NCBI GenBank assembly: GCA_936432065.2
Contig: OW386290.2
Coordinates: forward strand, 51,912,843-51,976,842
Direction of reading: 5' to 3'
From: Rutpela maculata
Lineage: Eukaryota; Arthropoda; Insecta; Coleoptera; Cerambycidae
Length of the DNA stretch: 64,000 nt
The notes beneath the pieces were generated by a model. That model did not search any database, was not told the origin of the DNA, and saw only the letters and a program-made list of their open reading frames with translations. This document shows, piece after piece, positions 33,095 to 46,010 of the stretch. How positions within the stretch are numbered: position 1 is the stretch's first letter; the number at the start of each line of letters is the position of its first letter. A program made the translations under genes and the position numbers.

Positions 33095-33463
33095 GATGTG
33101 TCTTCACTAATATTTTCTTAAATTGTTATTTTCATACATAAAAACGAAATAGAAGTTGAAATAAATAAATGGACCTCAGCGCTCGAACTATAACGTACCG
33201 ATGGTCCCTATTACATCAAACGGCGCAACTAGAGGCCGCAGTTGACCGAAGAGATCCGATTGCACCCTCTGCTCATTAACCCCCCCCCCCCCCACCCACT
33301 GTTAATTAATTTTCGTTTTCGAGAACAAATTTTGTCCTTCTCCTTCCACCCGCTCATCAAAATATTTTCCGATTTTCTTCCCCCTGCTCATTAATTTCAT
33401 TTTTGAGAAAACAAATTTTTCCCATTTTCTGCCTTCCGCTCATCAATTTTGAAACTTCGTAAC
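33095..33463. other. No gene; low-complexity C-rich stretch
   Basis: A C run lies near 33281-33295. The phrase CTGCTCATTAA and variants such as CCGCTCATCAA recur between 33266 and 33455, suggesting a degenerate short repeat with spacing of about 55-70 bp. Confidence 0.4.
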
Positions 33464-34460
33464 TAGTCCAGTCAACGGAGCGCTAAAATGACCAAAATCT
33501 CTAATTTGAGTGTTAATAAATAACAAAGTTGAAAAAAAAAAAGATTAGAGTACGAGATGATCGAAAGGGGCAGAAACACCCCTTTTATCACGGGTTCCGT
33601 AATTTGTAGAATTAGGCCAAAAATGGAAAAAAAGATCAATATATTTATCTTTTTTGGGTTAAAATAAGATGTTTTTACTCTTGTGAATTTTTTCGAAAAA
33701 TGCATTTTCGAGATATGTCCACTCGAAAATTGCAAAAAGTGGGGGAGGACAAATGTAAAAGTTGAAAAATTCAGGTGACTATTATCGAAATACAACACTT
33801 TCTTTTATTTGCAACTTTTCTGTAAAGTGCGTTTTCACCGAGTTTTTCCAGAAAAAAAAAATGTAGTACATTATTTATCGTGAAAAACTGCCTGTAACTC
33901 GGAAAATTAGCAAGTTACAAAAAAATTCCAAGAGACAAAAAATGTTTAGAAGACCTCAATGCATACGTCTGAATTTTTCAAATTTTTAAATTATATATTT
34001 TTAAAACGCTACAATGTCAAGGACAGGGGTAGTTTTTCGTTTTTCCGGAAAAACTCGGGTGAAAACGCAAAGAAAAGTTGCAAATAAAAAAGTCTTGCAT
34101 TCACCTGAATTTTGCCAATTTTTTTTCAACTTTTACATTTCCCCTCCCCCATTTTTAGGAATTTTCGAGTGGCCATATCTCGAAAAAATAAGCATTTTTC
34201 GAAAAAATTCACAAGAATAATAACATCTTATTTTGGGCTAAAAAAGGTAAATATATCGTTTTCTTTACAATTCTACAAGTTAAGAACCCCAGATAAAAAG
34301 GGTGTTTTACTACCCCTTCCGATCATTTCCTACTCTAATCTTTTTCTCAATTTTTTTATTAACGTCATTACAAACACATTGTATAAGGTTTCATCAAAAT
34401 CTATTCAGTAGCACTCAAGTTAGAGATTTTGGTCATTTTGGCGCTCCGTTGACTGGACTA
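33464..34460. mobile_element. Fold-back element FB-6, about 1 kb, TA-bounded
   Basis: The ends are TAGTCCAGTCAACGGAGCGC and its complement at 34441-34460, each with TA at the tip, which may be the target duplication. The inverted match is patchy but continues inward: GACCAAAATCTCTAA, GATTAGAGTA, AGAAACACCCCTTTT and GAATTTTTTCGAAAAATGC have counterparts on the other side. The 108-codon (minus) and 99-codon (plus) frames are mirror products of the palindrome, not genes. Confidence 0.7.
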
Positions 34461-35289
34461 TCAGATGTTATGTATAATCTGATATGTGGTAGATTTTATT
34501 AGGCAATAGAAGCCTGTACACTATAACTAAAAGCATCAAATTTAATTAAAATATAATTTATTTTTTTTAATTATTAAACCAAAATCAACAGAGCTGCCAA
34601 ACCCTTTCAAATTAAACTTCTACAACGCAGTGCGCATGCTCACCCTTTCGTTTTTTAATAATAGTTTCCATACAGTCCATTTTCATTGTGAAAATACGGC
34701 ACAAAAAACAATACCTACACACAGTGTCTACACACTCTGCATGGCACGTATTTAAACAGAAAACAAACGTCAGCATCATCTGATGTCTAAAGATCAGCTG
34801 ATGTGTCAGGGAGTTGGCTCATCAGCTGGTGTCTTTAAATTGGAGTTTTTCAACTATCTTTCTCTAAAAGTTTGTTTTCTTTCTGACTGTCCGATCTTGT
34901 TAATTTTCTAATCTTTGCTATTATCATAAACAACTCTTAATAAAAAATATAGAGATTGGATACTTCAAAAAAAAAATTAAACGACAGGAAAGTAATACCT
35001 GGAATTAGTTGACAAGGATGAAAATCTGATACAATTTTTGTAAAAAAAATATACAAAGGGATCATGAAAGGAATAAGATAATTACTGAATAGAAGGTGTT
35101 AAACAGAGAGGGGAAATTTTTGCAAATAATTTTAAAAATTCTGTATATTCCTCGCTTACTGAAGAGAAGTATTGTAATCGTGAAAAAATCACTCAGTTTA
35201 TGAAAATTTAGGTACTTCAATTCAGTCAGTCGGTTAAGTTTCTTTCACCATTTGCCATCTGATTTTCCATGAACCAAGTTAGTGCCGTT
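34461..35289. other. No gene seen
   Basis: Nothing recognised. A short palindromic patch with CAGCTGATG variants lies at 34795-34835. Confidence 0.35.
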
Positions 35290-36000
35290 TTTAGCGAGTT
35301 AACGAAACTGTAGCAATAGCCTAGACCCCGATTGAGTGAAACAACGTGGCTAGTCGCTGTTATCTCTACCAAGTTCGAGCCTCAGCTGCAGCAGATGGCA
35401 ATATCGCAGGGAATCGTTGTTGTTAAAAAAACAATCAATGAAAAAGAGTTTGTTGAGGTCGTACGCCTAGCAGACAACCGCGACACATACCGTGTTGCTA
35501 TAAGCCATCCCTACAATAAAGGGAAGCTAATTCGATTAATTCATGGGACACAAAACGTGTACGCTGGTATTTCAACGAGAACATGGATGTTCTGGTGCCT
35601 GTTTATGCCAACCGAAGCTACATTATTTCTATTCAGCTATTAAATGTATAAGAAAAATGCAAAGAAATGACATTTTATAAAAATAAATTTTCTTCCAATT
35701 ATGTACGCATAACATTTCGATGTAATCAACAGTTCACGAGATACTATTGAAAATAGACGAAAATTGTGTATTTTAGTGACTTTTAATGGCCTTGTGGCAC
35801 GGGCTAGCGTTATCCGATCGAGTTAAAATGTTATATACTTCATTTTTTAAATAATTGGAACCACTTTAGGGGGAGAGGCAGAAAAAATTGTAAGAAAAAA
35901 CTATCGATAGAAATTGCGTATTTCAGTGACTTTTAATGGCCTTGAGGCACGGGTTAGCGTTATCCGATCGAGTTAAAATTTTGTATTTTGTATATGTTTG
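35290..36000. repeat. Unclassified dispersed repeat, copy 1
   Basis: It matches 46430-46945 with moderate divergence. Shared phrases include GTTGAGTGA/ATTGAGTGA with AACAACG, GCTGTTATCTCT, GTTAAAAAAACA, AAATTGCAAAGAAATGA-like text and AACCACTTTAGGGGG. Inside, a block with GACTTTTAATGGCCTTG and GCGTTATCCGATCGAGTTAA occurs twice (about 35790 and 35928). The 103-codon frame 35332-35643 is not conserved in the other copy, so I doubt that it is coding. Confidence 0.5.
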
Positions 36001-37180
36001 AACCATTTGGATAGAGAATTTACTTATCTTTAAATTTGATAATCTTTTTTTTCGATAGGACCGTTCAGAACCGAGATATTGGCAAAAAATGATCTTTAAG
36101 CGATATTGCCCCAAAATTGGGCAATATCGCTCGGGGGGGAAGATAGTATGTCTAAAAGAAGCCTAAAATGAACTAGTTCCAACAGTAAAATCTTTTTCCC
36201 GATTTAAAACGATCTTAATCTACCTGACTGGCCTATTACAAAAATGAAAAAAAAAAAATTATTATTTAGTGCAGATTCTCAAGTTTCGATGCAAAATCTG
36301 CACCTTCTTAAAAAATCCTTTTTAGAGGTTGAAATGCATGCTCGTTTAGACGAAATGTATTTTGAGCTTCTTGTATTTTTTACGCAATTCTCTTTCTGCA
36401 AAGCGGTCCACTTGCACCCCCAAATCTCCCATCTGGCGCTATCCTGACCCATATTGCACATGTATTTGAGTACATAAGATCTCCCCATACCTTATATCTT
36501 TGGATGAGATATGCATTTGTTTAATGGATCGGTATAGACTGAATTTAAAGGTCAAGGCTTCATAAATCACCACCCACTGAGAAAATTTCTTTTAACTGTG
36601 ATCATGATAGTAAGTAGAATTTAATTTAAACTGAAATTAGTAATTAGTAGTCGACAAGGCTTTTTTTGTAAAGTAAACGTGAGGATTCATATAGTTATAC
36701 AGTGTGGTCTTAGATTGAGTACACATAATTCCAAGGACTACGAACACAAGCAAAATTTATTTTGTTATTAAACAAACCCCCGACCATGCCCTATGATCAT
36801 CTCGTATCGTACTCTCAAGAAAACCACAATGATATTGGAAATCTTAGCGAGCAACGTGAGAATACTTAACACTTTATTGGTGATGTATAGCTCTCTTCAT
36901 GTCCACTGAGATTAAACTTTGCCAAAAACCTTCTCGATAAACTGCTCTTTCAAATAAATCGAAAACTAAGTTTTTAATTTAAATCGACAAAGCGAATATG
37001 CTGATAAGAGTCATTAACTCTTTATTGATGGTGTGCAGCTCCCTCAAATGATGAAACCTTGCTAAAAATCTTCTCGACAAAATATTCTTTCAAATAAAGA
37101 AAACGGCATCAAACTAGAACCACCCGTTGAAGAGATATGAAGCCACAAACATTGAGAATGTGAAACCTAATATTCATCCA
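36001..37180. other. No gene seen
   Basis: No coding motif. The phrase CTTTCAAATAAA with AATCTTCTCGACAAA-like text occurs twice (about 36930 and 37070), indicating an old duplication of about 135 bp period. Confidence 0.35.
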
Positions 37181-37183
37181 AAC

Positions 37184-37291
37184 TCATTTTTAATCCCCGA
37201 CACAAAAATAAGAGATATTATAAGTTTCAGTCGCATGTTTGTAATACGACTCAAACTTATAACATCTCTCCTTTTTGTGCCGGGGATTAAA
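37184..37291. repeat. Short hairpin element of about 108 bp
   Basis: Arms of about 40 bp pair across a short loop. The outer sequence is TTTAATCCCCGACACAAAAA and its near complement ending GGGGATTAAA. It may be the tip-to-tip remnant of a larger inverted-repeat element. Confidence 0.55.
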
Positions 37292-37439
37292 CAGACGTTT
37301 GATGACTATTAAGTTTCATATTTTGTGAGCTAGGTTGAGTACTATTCAAAACTGTTGATACATTTTGGTTGCACTTTCTTTATAATTCTTATTTATCAAA
37401 TACATGCATATGTGTATTTGTAGTTTCTTCTTCTTCTAT

Positions 37440-38090
37440 TAGCGGGACGAAGAAAGGTTGCCGTACTCAGGCCTTGTGGTCTGTGACTCATTTTGATTCC
37501 GCTACAAAATTAGGGAATCCCCCATTCAGGCCGGATTCTAACCCAAAGGCTAAAATCCCTCCTATGGGGACAGCCCTTATTTTCTCCCGCACCAGAAAAC
37601 CAATGCCGAAGTGTTTGTGTCTCAAATTTATAAGACTAGGGCAGGAAGTTAGAATGTGGAAGCAGTTTCTTCTCCAACTACCCCAATAGTGTGAAAGTGT
37701 TTTCTGAAAGAGCCATGTCCAGTCAAAAGACCTACCACGATTCTCACTTTCCTACTTAGTTGCAGGATTTATTCTGCTCGCTTTGGCAAGGGCCCTGAGA
37801 TAAGGAGCTTCGCTTGCCGCAGTCCTTGATAAGAGTTTCAGAAATCAAAGAACTAGGAACGAGTCCAGTTCTCTATTGCCTTCTTAGCATTTAATCTAGG
37901 GTAACCGACAGCCGGCTCTGGACCCAATACGGGCCGCTGAGAGCCCCCTCTGTTCAGAGCATCTGTTTGCTCGTTACCTTCAATGTTACCGTGAGAAGTT
38001 TGGCCAGTCGGATGAACCAAGTTCACAGAGAGCCTGTTTAATTTTGAACGAGTATTGACTTGGTACTAAACTGATGCAAGGGCGTTAAGG
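37440..38090 (-). pseudogene. LINE RNase H and C-terminal tail remnant
   Basis: The minus strand gives QTSHGNIEGNEQTDALNRGG, the last RNase H motif (H...GNE..D.L), followed by PEPAVGYPRLNAKKAIE. After a frameshift comes VGLLTGHGSFRKHFHTIG, which matches the 'LTGH..F..H....G' segment following RNase H in I/Outcast/Loa-type or R1-related LINEs. Stops occur repeatedly after that. The RT is missing upstream. The 106-codon plus frame here is a shadow. Confidence 0.6.
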
Positions 38091-38094
38091 ACCC

Positions 38095-39297
38095 TTCGAC
38101 TAGGGCTACATCATTATTATCTGTTACTCAAAATCAAATTTATTTTTCAGTACCACTCTAGTAATAAACTGATTCATTATGCACACTCTTAAGTGACGTA
38201 AAAATATTTATTATATGTCAAACTATTTGTATTTGAACTATCGAAATGAATATTATGTGACATCATACTTTCCACTAACCTAGGAATGTTAAAAGCTAAA
38301 CAAATTTTGCTACGATTCTGACATGGTTGGATTTAAAAAAAAAATTAATAATTGTATTTTATAAGGAAAATACATGCATAGATTTAAAGTGTGAAGGATT
38401 TGATTGAATGTCATCAGTGCTACGTCGATTTATTAAAAGATATATTTTCATAGTATCCAAAAATGTGGTAAAGATTTTAAATCTGTTGAGACATTCTTTA
38501 ATTTAGCGCTCTTTGATTACATAATATAAAGTACCTTTTGTAAATCTTTTTACGGTCAGATTTTTAGGGAAAGTTGCACTAACCAAGTATGTTGGCACGG
38601 TGATTTATTGGTTTCTGATCATAACTGAAAAATGGAACTCTAATAGGATGGTCCGTCCATCCTTCCATCTCTTTGTTACAATGGTTTACTTCCGAAATTA
38701 TTACAGTTAGAAACTTGAATAGACTAGTTCTATCTTCTAGTTTCGCTCCACCAACTTGGAACTAACTGAAAATTGGTACAAATGTAACTTATTATAGTGA
38801 ATAAAACAGGCAAAAATGTTCCAGAAAATTCAATGTGCAGCTCCCTAAAAATGGAGGGTAGCTACAATTTTGGAACTATTCGAATATTTTTTAAAAACTG
38901 TGTCTATATATAAGAAAAAACGTTCCAGGAAATTTTCCTTGCAGTTTTCGAGCCCATCAAAAATGTTAACTTGCTCCCCAATCTAGGAATTAAGGGAACA
39001 TTTTTTTTAATCTGCCTATTACGATGAAAAAAAAATACACTCCAAAATAATAATAAATGTCAACTCGATCCACCACCTTCAAGCCAGACAAATTGTTATT
39101 CCTTTGTCCTTTTAGGTATTTAAAAAAAAAATAAAAAAAAAATTATATGCAGTATTTCTCATAATATGCCAATAATATAATGATTAAAAATAACTTCATC
39201 ACACTTCAAGTCATCACTTGGTTAACAACAAACATTTGCAGATTAAGGCAATTTTATATTAACGCTATCATGAACATAATGCAACTAGAGGAAGCAT
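38095..39297. other. No gene; an old repeat
   Basis: A stretch at about 38625-38960 (GAAAAATGGAACTCTAATAG onward) has a relative at 44225-44470 (GAAAAACGGAACCCTTACAG onward), each followed by a GTCCGTCC-type run. Otherwise AT-rich and unrecognised. Confidence 0.45.
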
Positions 39298-39454
39298 TAT
39301 ACTCTTCGCCGATTTACTGAGCTTTTTATATAATTGTTACACATTCTATAGGATACTCTTCGCATTTTTCTTGTAAATAATGTTAGTTTTTGGACATTCT
39401 AAATTTTGTGATACCAACTTTGTTGTGAAAAAAAAATATGTGAAAAAAAAAATC

Positions 39455-39490
39455 ACAATGCGAGGGATCGAACCCGGGACCCTTGGATTG
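39455..39490 (-). promoter_or_regulatory. B-box-like tRNA-derived segment
   Basis: On the minus strand, ATCCAAGGGTCCCGGGTTCG then ATCCCTCGC contains GGTTCGATCCC, a fit to the RNA polymerase III B box. An A-box-like TGGTGTAGCGG lies at about 40727-40734 on the other side of the LINE insertion. Together they suggest a tRNA-derived SINE head carried by the TH family. It is not an intact tRNA. Confidence 0.4.
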
Positions 39491-40083
39491 AAGAAGAAAA
39501 GAAGAAAACAGATTTTATTCTTAAGTTGAGTACAACTATATGTGCCTTGCCGGATCCTGGCCCGGGGCCAACCAAACAACCACGGCACGTGGTGCCGTGG
39601 TGAATGTAAGGTGGGACGGGGCAGGTCCGGTTCGGCTTAACGATTAACGGGGGTGAGGGGGATTAGCTCTCCTGTTTGTTATAAATAAACTTAAAAACTA
39701 ATAATAATATTAAAAATTGCTGTCTACGCAGAGACCTAAAACTAATTAAAAATAACACAACACTGGGAAAACACTTACAAAATTTGGGTTGCTGACTCGG
39801 GTAAAAAGCTAAACGAAAAAACCCGTACGAGAACTGTCGGCCTGGTGGTCTCCCTGCCTCCAGGAAGATATGATAATGTAAAAAAGTATCGTTTAAAATG
39901 TTATAATTTTCAAGAATTTTCTCGGCCTAACAAGAATTTACGAACAAAATGACAAAAAGAACAAAAAAGAAAAACACAAGCATAAAAACGAACAAATAGA
40001 AAAGGAAAGAGGGAATTAAAGATAAAGTTTATGAAAGATGATAGGATAGGGTTTTATAAAGGTTATGGTAGGTGAAGATTTGT

Positions 40084-40727
40084 CTAAGGGAGTTGCCGGA
40101 AAATAGGCAACGCCTGGTATGGTAGGCGGTGTCTCAGATTGAATAATATTGCATTATGCTGTCTGATTTGAGTTATGTTGCGGGTTAGCGGACTATCGCC
40201 CAGTTTGGTGGTGTAAAATTTTTGGGAGATTTCCTGGATGTAGTTCGCTAGTGGGGATATGTCGTGGCAGCGTGCATAGAGATCTCTGAGGGAGGTGTAC
40301 CTATCAGAGACTGAAATGAGGCGCATAAATTTGTGTTCTAGAACTTTAAGTTTGCGCATTGTCGTGGCCGGTATGCTGCACCATGCCGGCGCCGCGTATG
40401 TGATTGCCGGCCTGATCACCATAGTGTACAACAGTTTTTTATTATTTCTGTTAAGTCCGCTACCCCTGGCCAGGAGCGGGTACAGACTCCTGGCCAAGAA
40501 GTAGACCTTGCGTACTGTCTCGTTGATGTGGGTGTCAAACGTCAGTCGTTTGTCTAAGTTAACCCCCAGATACTTCACGCACCGTTTAATAGGAATTTCT
40601 CTACCCCTGATCGAAATTGGTGTTAAAATCCGATTTTCGGTGAGTCGGTGCGTGAAGAGGATCGCTTCAGACTTCTCGGCGTTGATCCGAATCTTCCACT
40701 TGTCGTAATACGGAACTCTTGCCGCTA
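40084..40727 (-). pseudogene. Jockey-like LINE reverse transcriptase, C-terminal part
   Basis: The minus strand is open over much of this stretch. It encodes YYDKWKIRINAEKSEAILFT, a worn stretch with the basic segment, then VKYLGVNLDKRLTFDTHI, then LLYTMVIRPAITYAAPAWCS and LKVLEHKFMRLISVSDRYTS, ending near 40084. This is the thumb and post-RT region of jockey-clade ORF2. It is 5' truncated, as most LINE copies are; the palm with YADD is missing. The non-coding sequence at 39490-40083 is its likely 3' part. It lies in the TH element, in antisense to my chosen orientation of that element. Confidence 0.75.
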
Positions 40728-41219
40728 CACCACCATTTCTTATTACTAAAATTGTTAATGAGTGTAATATATACCATTAGATAATTTATTGTGATTATTA
40801 GGAAACACACATTAGTAAAATGTATTAAAAAAAAATAGTGATAGGAAATAACATTTCGCAAGGTTTCTATTTATTACAAACCATAAAAAAATGTAAAAAA
40901 TATTTTTTTAAATTTTAAATTACTAATAACTTTTTTATTTACCAATCTATTTTGTTAAAAAACGATAGGGTTCTTCCTCTAGCTAACACTAAGTTACTCT
41001 CCAAATTTCAATACAATCGTATTTTTCTTTCTTGAGTTATCGTGCTTACAAGAAACGTGACGGACGGACAGACGGACGGACAGACGGACATTTTGAAAGT
41101 TGTTCAGAATTCGTTCACTAACATAACGATATAATTTTTTTTTCTCTACGAGCGATATTTACTGATTTAGAAATGTGCCGATCAAATACAATATACTCTT
41201 CGTTGTTGCGAAGAGTATA

Positions 41220-42922
41220 ATAACGGCCATTTATGTAACCAGCTACGAAAGACTTTATTTTGTGTAACGAGTAGATGTTTGCGGGACGAGCGAACCGAAA
41301 TCCCGCAAAATAACACTAGTTACACAAAATTGGCTTTCAGAACGTGTTATACACAAGATTTTTTCCAATTTTAAACGTCTAAAAACCCTTTAAACATAAA
41401 TGAAATAGGTGTATTTAAAGATCTTAAAAATTAAGTAGTCTTTTCATAGTTACCTTTGCTGCTATTGTTACACATTATAATTTTAATGTCAAAATTGGCT
41501 AACGTTATTTAGCCAAGTTATAATATTATTTGAAATCTTAATTTGGTAGCATAAGGTAAATCGTGTTAATGGAAAAGTTTTGTTAACCAATTTTGAAGGA
41601 AAGAAGACTTTAAAAGCTGCAACTTTATGGACTCGGTATTCAATTTTGTGTTGAACAAACATTGTTTCTTTATCTTTTTTTCTTGATTCATGATGTAAGG
41701 AATTTTTCTTCACCAGTTAGGTAAAATTTAACCTTTCATAACTAGTTATGAAAAGTTGGACGTTTTGACACTTACATCAATTTTGAAAAGTGTCATTTCA
41801 TATGCCAAAATTAGAAAAAAGAACTTTATTAAAATATGCAATATCCAATAGGTGGAAGATAACAAAAAAATAAACCTTATACATCCATGAACAATTTTAT
41901 TTAAAAAAATTAATCAGAGTCACTTTTGCTTCTTCTATTTTTTGTCCTGCTTCTTTGTCCTCTGTTTCGTCTTCCTTGATAATAATAATATTGTTGCAAT
42001 TCTGTACAATCTACTTTTGTGACATGAGCATCGTTTTATAATTCCAAGACGGAGGAACGAGTTATCATTTTTAAGGGTGATTATGGGGTGTGCCTTTTCA
42101 AAAACTGCAAGAGAAAGAATGACCGCAAAATAAGCCCGAAAAAATCGCCTCTTTTTGGGCAGTATGTTACAAGGAAAGATGCAAAATTGATCTCGTTGGT
42201 CTCAAATTAATATTTTGGAAATTCTAAGGAGTACAACAATTGCTTGTGTTTTATTTGTACAGTTAAAGAATTTGGCTGCTTCATTTGGGTTTTAAAAGAC
42301 CATTTCACCCTTTTAAATACCATTTGATTTTTTTTATTTTATTTTATTCCATTTATTTTTAAGTGTGCGATTTTTTGTCAATTGTTACAAGCATTAAAAT
42401 ACGCAACTTTGCCCTTATATCACACAACTGCCTCTTACTATTTGTTACGGTTCACGATAGCCCGTGGTGTGAAAAATGAATTTGTAACAACCATAGATCA
42501 GTACTTTTTTTTACCTTTCAATAACCTAAAACACTCATATGTACAACTCAATTCCAGGTGCAGCCATAGTATTGCTATTCAGCTACACTGTAATTGTTAA
42601 TAGTCATATATTTTACGGCTTCATCGGCTTATGGCGAAACATTTATGTTCTATTACAAAATTGCATAACTCACAACTACAATTAATGCCTATTTCCTCGC
42701 AATTAACAAATAGGTAATTAATTTCAATATCCTTCCCACGCACACTTCTTTAAGTTTACCTTATCTCCCATTTACGGGCATGCCTACGAAACCTGAACTA
42801 GTATCAACACTACAACCAATCAAATTTATTTTTAAGGCCTTTTTCTTCAGGGACGAGTTTAATTTCCACTTGAGATAGCCGCGTACGGCGCCCACGACAT
42901 GACCCTTTAACTAGAATTACTG
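41220..42922. other. No gene; a small hairpin
   Basis: A palindrome at about 41255-41325 pairs TTTTGTGTAACGAGT and GCGGGA with their complements; it resembles a small MITE core. The rest is AT-rich with no coding motif. Confidence 0.4.
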
Positions 42923-43099
42923 GGCGTAAACAGTGGCGGGGCCAAAAAGACATGGTTCATAATAGAAAATACCGAGATTTTAATATGGGCAATTTTCTAG
43001 GCAACTAGTAGCCCAGACGATAGAGGACATTTTATAGTGAAATCTACAAAAAATTGAAAATGAATAATTTTTTTTAATGAGTTCGTGTAAGTGTATTGA

Positions 43100-44639
43100 A
43101 TAATATCCTAAAAAATTTACATTCAAGAAAGTGAAAAAAAAATTTTTTTATCCATTTTTTCAAAATTTTGAAATTAAATCAGGGTAGAAAAAAATAAAAA
43201 ATACAGGTGGATAGACCACGTGTTCCTGAACAAAAAATGTAATCAAATTTATGGCTAAAGCCACGGTATTCCTGAAAAAAAAAATAGTGAAGTAACTTTG
43301 TCACTGCGCGGCCAAGCGCGCGGTTAAATGCATACTGTGGAACCTCTAAAAATTCTTAGCAGTTCTAACGAGTAAAATAAAGCTCTTTTCTCTTTCTGAT
43401 TACACATTTTTGACATTTTTCTTAGCGAATAGGAGGATAAATAGTGAGTATGGAGGGAAAATATATAATTATGATTATGAATGCATACATAGACACCACA
43501 CATAGCCGCCGAATCGCTCGCATGAATTTTTACGTGCCTTTACTGTATTGCATTTATTACAGGTAAACCTATCCACATTTCGGCTATATCCAATGGATTC
43601 CTTATACATTTGTTAATGTACTGGAAAAATTCCAGAATTTATATTCAAAACAATCAAAGATATTTCCATAGTTATAAGGATAAGATCGTGAAAATCGCAA
43701 TTTCTTATCATGATCTGATTGATCATATTTTCGAAAAAATGCATACAAGCAAACGAATTTGTGTTTGAACTACATTTTTTACGAAATAGTGATATTTTAT
43801 TTTTCCAATGGGTCAAGTTCTCGCCAATATATATATTTTTCAAGCAAGGAAATTAAAATGATTTGAGATGTACTTTTTTTGTGAATCCACGATACTACAA
43901 CTTAATAAACCATAATAATCATGAAGTATACATACTTTTTAACAGTTCTCAACGAAGGAAGAATTTTTTTGAAGGGCTTTTATTTTTTTATATATATTTT
44001 TTTTATTGCGACGATTGAGTTCGGGCGTGATAATATATATAAATATATTTTCCCATCCATCCTTTGCTTGTATTATTTCACTTTCTTTTTATGTCCTGCA
44101 TCCGAGCGAAATGTAAACTTTTCAGGATATTATTCTATACACTTTCACGAACTCATTAAAAAAAATTATTTATTTTGCTAGTTTTTGTAGGTAAAAATCT
44201 TCATCGACGTAGATTTTAGGTTTGCTTACTCAAAACTGAAAAACGGAACCCTTACAGGATGACTTGTTTGTCTGTCCGTCCGTCTGTCTATCACAACTGT
44301 TTATCCTCGAAACTATTATAGCTCGAAATATGGAATTTTACACGTAGTTGGAATTTGGGGTTCTTCAGGCAGCTCGGGAGTCGCTGACCTAAGAATATTT
44401 TCTGAAGCTCTTTTGTGGGTCAAAATATCGAACTTAAAAAGAACTGATCCGGGCAACCCAATAATGCTATATTGCACTAATATTCGTATAATTATTTTTT
44501 AGTGGTGAAAAATGTTTCTTTTATGTTTTATTAAAATACTATTGTGAATTAATCCCAGCTAAAACTAATTATTTTATAATAGCTTTAAGAATTTCTAAAT
44601 AAACAAATAGTGTCTTTATTCAATGAAACTGATTGGTAC
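43100..44639. other. Interior of the composite, no gene seen
   Basis: AT-rich. It includes the old repeat at 44225-44470. The frames 43613-43843 and 43921-44181 have no recognisable motif. Confidence 0.35.
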
Positions 44640-46010
44640 AGTAATTATTCTCTTAGGGAGGCGTCGCGTCGTTCGATTATTCATCGCTCTTCCCGGCAAC
44701 CATCGTAAAACAAAAATAGTTTAAGTATAATAACAAGAAGAAAAAAAGAAAAAGAATGCAGTAAACATTTTGTTTATAATATTGAATATCATTAATATAT
44801 GTAATGCAGCAACTTGCTTCTATGGTAAGAAAGCTGACAAAAAAAAAAGAAAAAAAACAGAGAAAATATAGAACACGACAAAACAAACTAAGCAACATAA
44901 CAAAACCGCAAGAAACAAGTACTTCTTCAAGCTCTCTTAGCGGGAATAAATGTTTTGGCATGCTTCCTGGAAGATGAAATGCTAGTTTGAAGTTTGATAT
45001 TCTACGGTAAGCTGTTAAATATTTTCACGGCACTATAACTAAATGATCTCTGGAATTGTGCACTTTTATCTTGGTACATTGTATAACCTACAATTGCGTG
45101 TAGGACAGCTATGAATATTTTGTCTCTTAACTAGTTTTATGAACAGATAATTTATTAATCTAATTTATTAATCTTATATATTAAAACCAGCATAGTGTAG
45201 TTCAAAACGTTCATTTAAGTTCAGCCCTTTAGATTCGAGGAATTTTGATGATATATTTTCTTAAATTATAACAGTATCTTATGCAGGCATTCTGAATTTT
45301 TTGCAGGCTAACCTTATCCCTTTGTATCAATGCAGGCCAATAAAGCACATCGCAATAATACCCTAACAGAGAAAGTATTGAGGAATCACATAATTTAAAC
45401 TTAATGTTCTGACTCAATATAGCTTTGTGTATATAAACTATTTTTAGTTTACCATACGAATTTTGTACTATATGGTTCACATGTTTGTCAAACCTTAGTT
45501 TGATGTCCATATGTATACCCAGATTTTTACACTCCACCTTAGGTTCTATTTTTTTATTATTTACTTATTTGCTATCTTTACCGAGTACGAGTAGCTCCGT
45601 TTTTCCTTCATTTAATACTGAATTGTGCACTTTAGAAATTAGTGATATGGTGGCCAAGTCAAAGTTAATCCTGTTGAGTGAGCTGTGGAGGTCGTCAAGT
45701 TTAAATGAACAGTAGATTTGCGTATTATCTGCATACTGGTGGATACTGCAATTATTGAGATGATCATTAAATCCAGCAGTATAAATAGAGAATAACAGTG
45801 GGCCAAATATACTTCCCTGTGGTACTCCTCTGTTAGTTATGACATAATTAGAAAGTTGACCGTTAATAACACCCTCTGCCGCCTGTTAGAGAGACAGTTT
45901 CTAAAAAATACAAGAGAATTTCCACCAAGGAAAAAGAAATTGAGTTTCTTATAGAGAATTGCGTAGTCTAGGGTATCAAAAGCTTATCCAGGCTTTTTGC
46001 CAAAATATTA
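44640..46010 (-). pseudogene. LINE reverse transcriptase remnant (LINE B)
   Basis: Reading the minus strand from 46010: FDTLDYAILYKKLNFFFLGG (RT region A, with a catalytic-aspartate position), then GVPQGSIFGP near 45825, then YADN in place of YADD, then NEGKTELLVLGKDS, NLGIHMDIKLRFDKHVNHIV, and SLLGYYCDVLYWPALIQRDK. A late KIFNSLP near 45010 marks the usual C-terminal end. Frames shift at least four times and the second aspartate of the YADD box appears changed, so it is dead. It is jockey/CR1-like and sits within the hAT-bounded composite. Confidence 0.7.

Larger units (their letters stand above)
39298..41219 (+). mobile_element. Terminal-hairpin repeat TH, longest copy, hit by a LINE
   Basis: The left end is TATACTCTTCGC (39298). 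The right end is a hairpin, TATACTCTTCG-TTGTT-GCGAAGAGTATA (41193-41219). The body near 40930-41190 matches TH copies 1 and 2, including the GACGGACGGACAGACGGACG-type run and GTTGTTCAGAATTCGTTCAC. On the minus strand a tRNA-like module is split by a jockey-like LINE: GGTGGTGTAGCGGC (about 40735) on one side and GGGTTCGATCCC (39463-39475) on the other. Confidence 0.65.

Noticed and set aside
33472..34411. Open frames of 99-108 codons on both strands
   Set aside because: They are mirror translations of the two arms of FB-6 with similar residues, as expected of a palindrome.
35332..35643. 103-codon plus frame as a host gene
   Set aside because: The related repeat at 46430-46945 does not keep the frame, so coding is unlikely.
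37369..37689. 106-codon plus frame
   Set aside because: The opposite strand carries LINE RNase H-tail motifs over the same bases; the plus frame is a shadow.
39455..39490. A tRNA gene
   Set aside because: Only a B-box-like arm is present, the A-box side is over 1 kb away across a LINE, and no cloverleaf can be formed.
44677..44961. 94-codon minus frame with hydrophobic stretch
   Set aside because: It falls in the 3' tail of LINE B and the hydrophobic run comes from a T-rich sequence.
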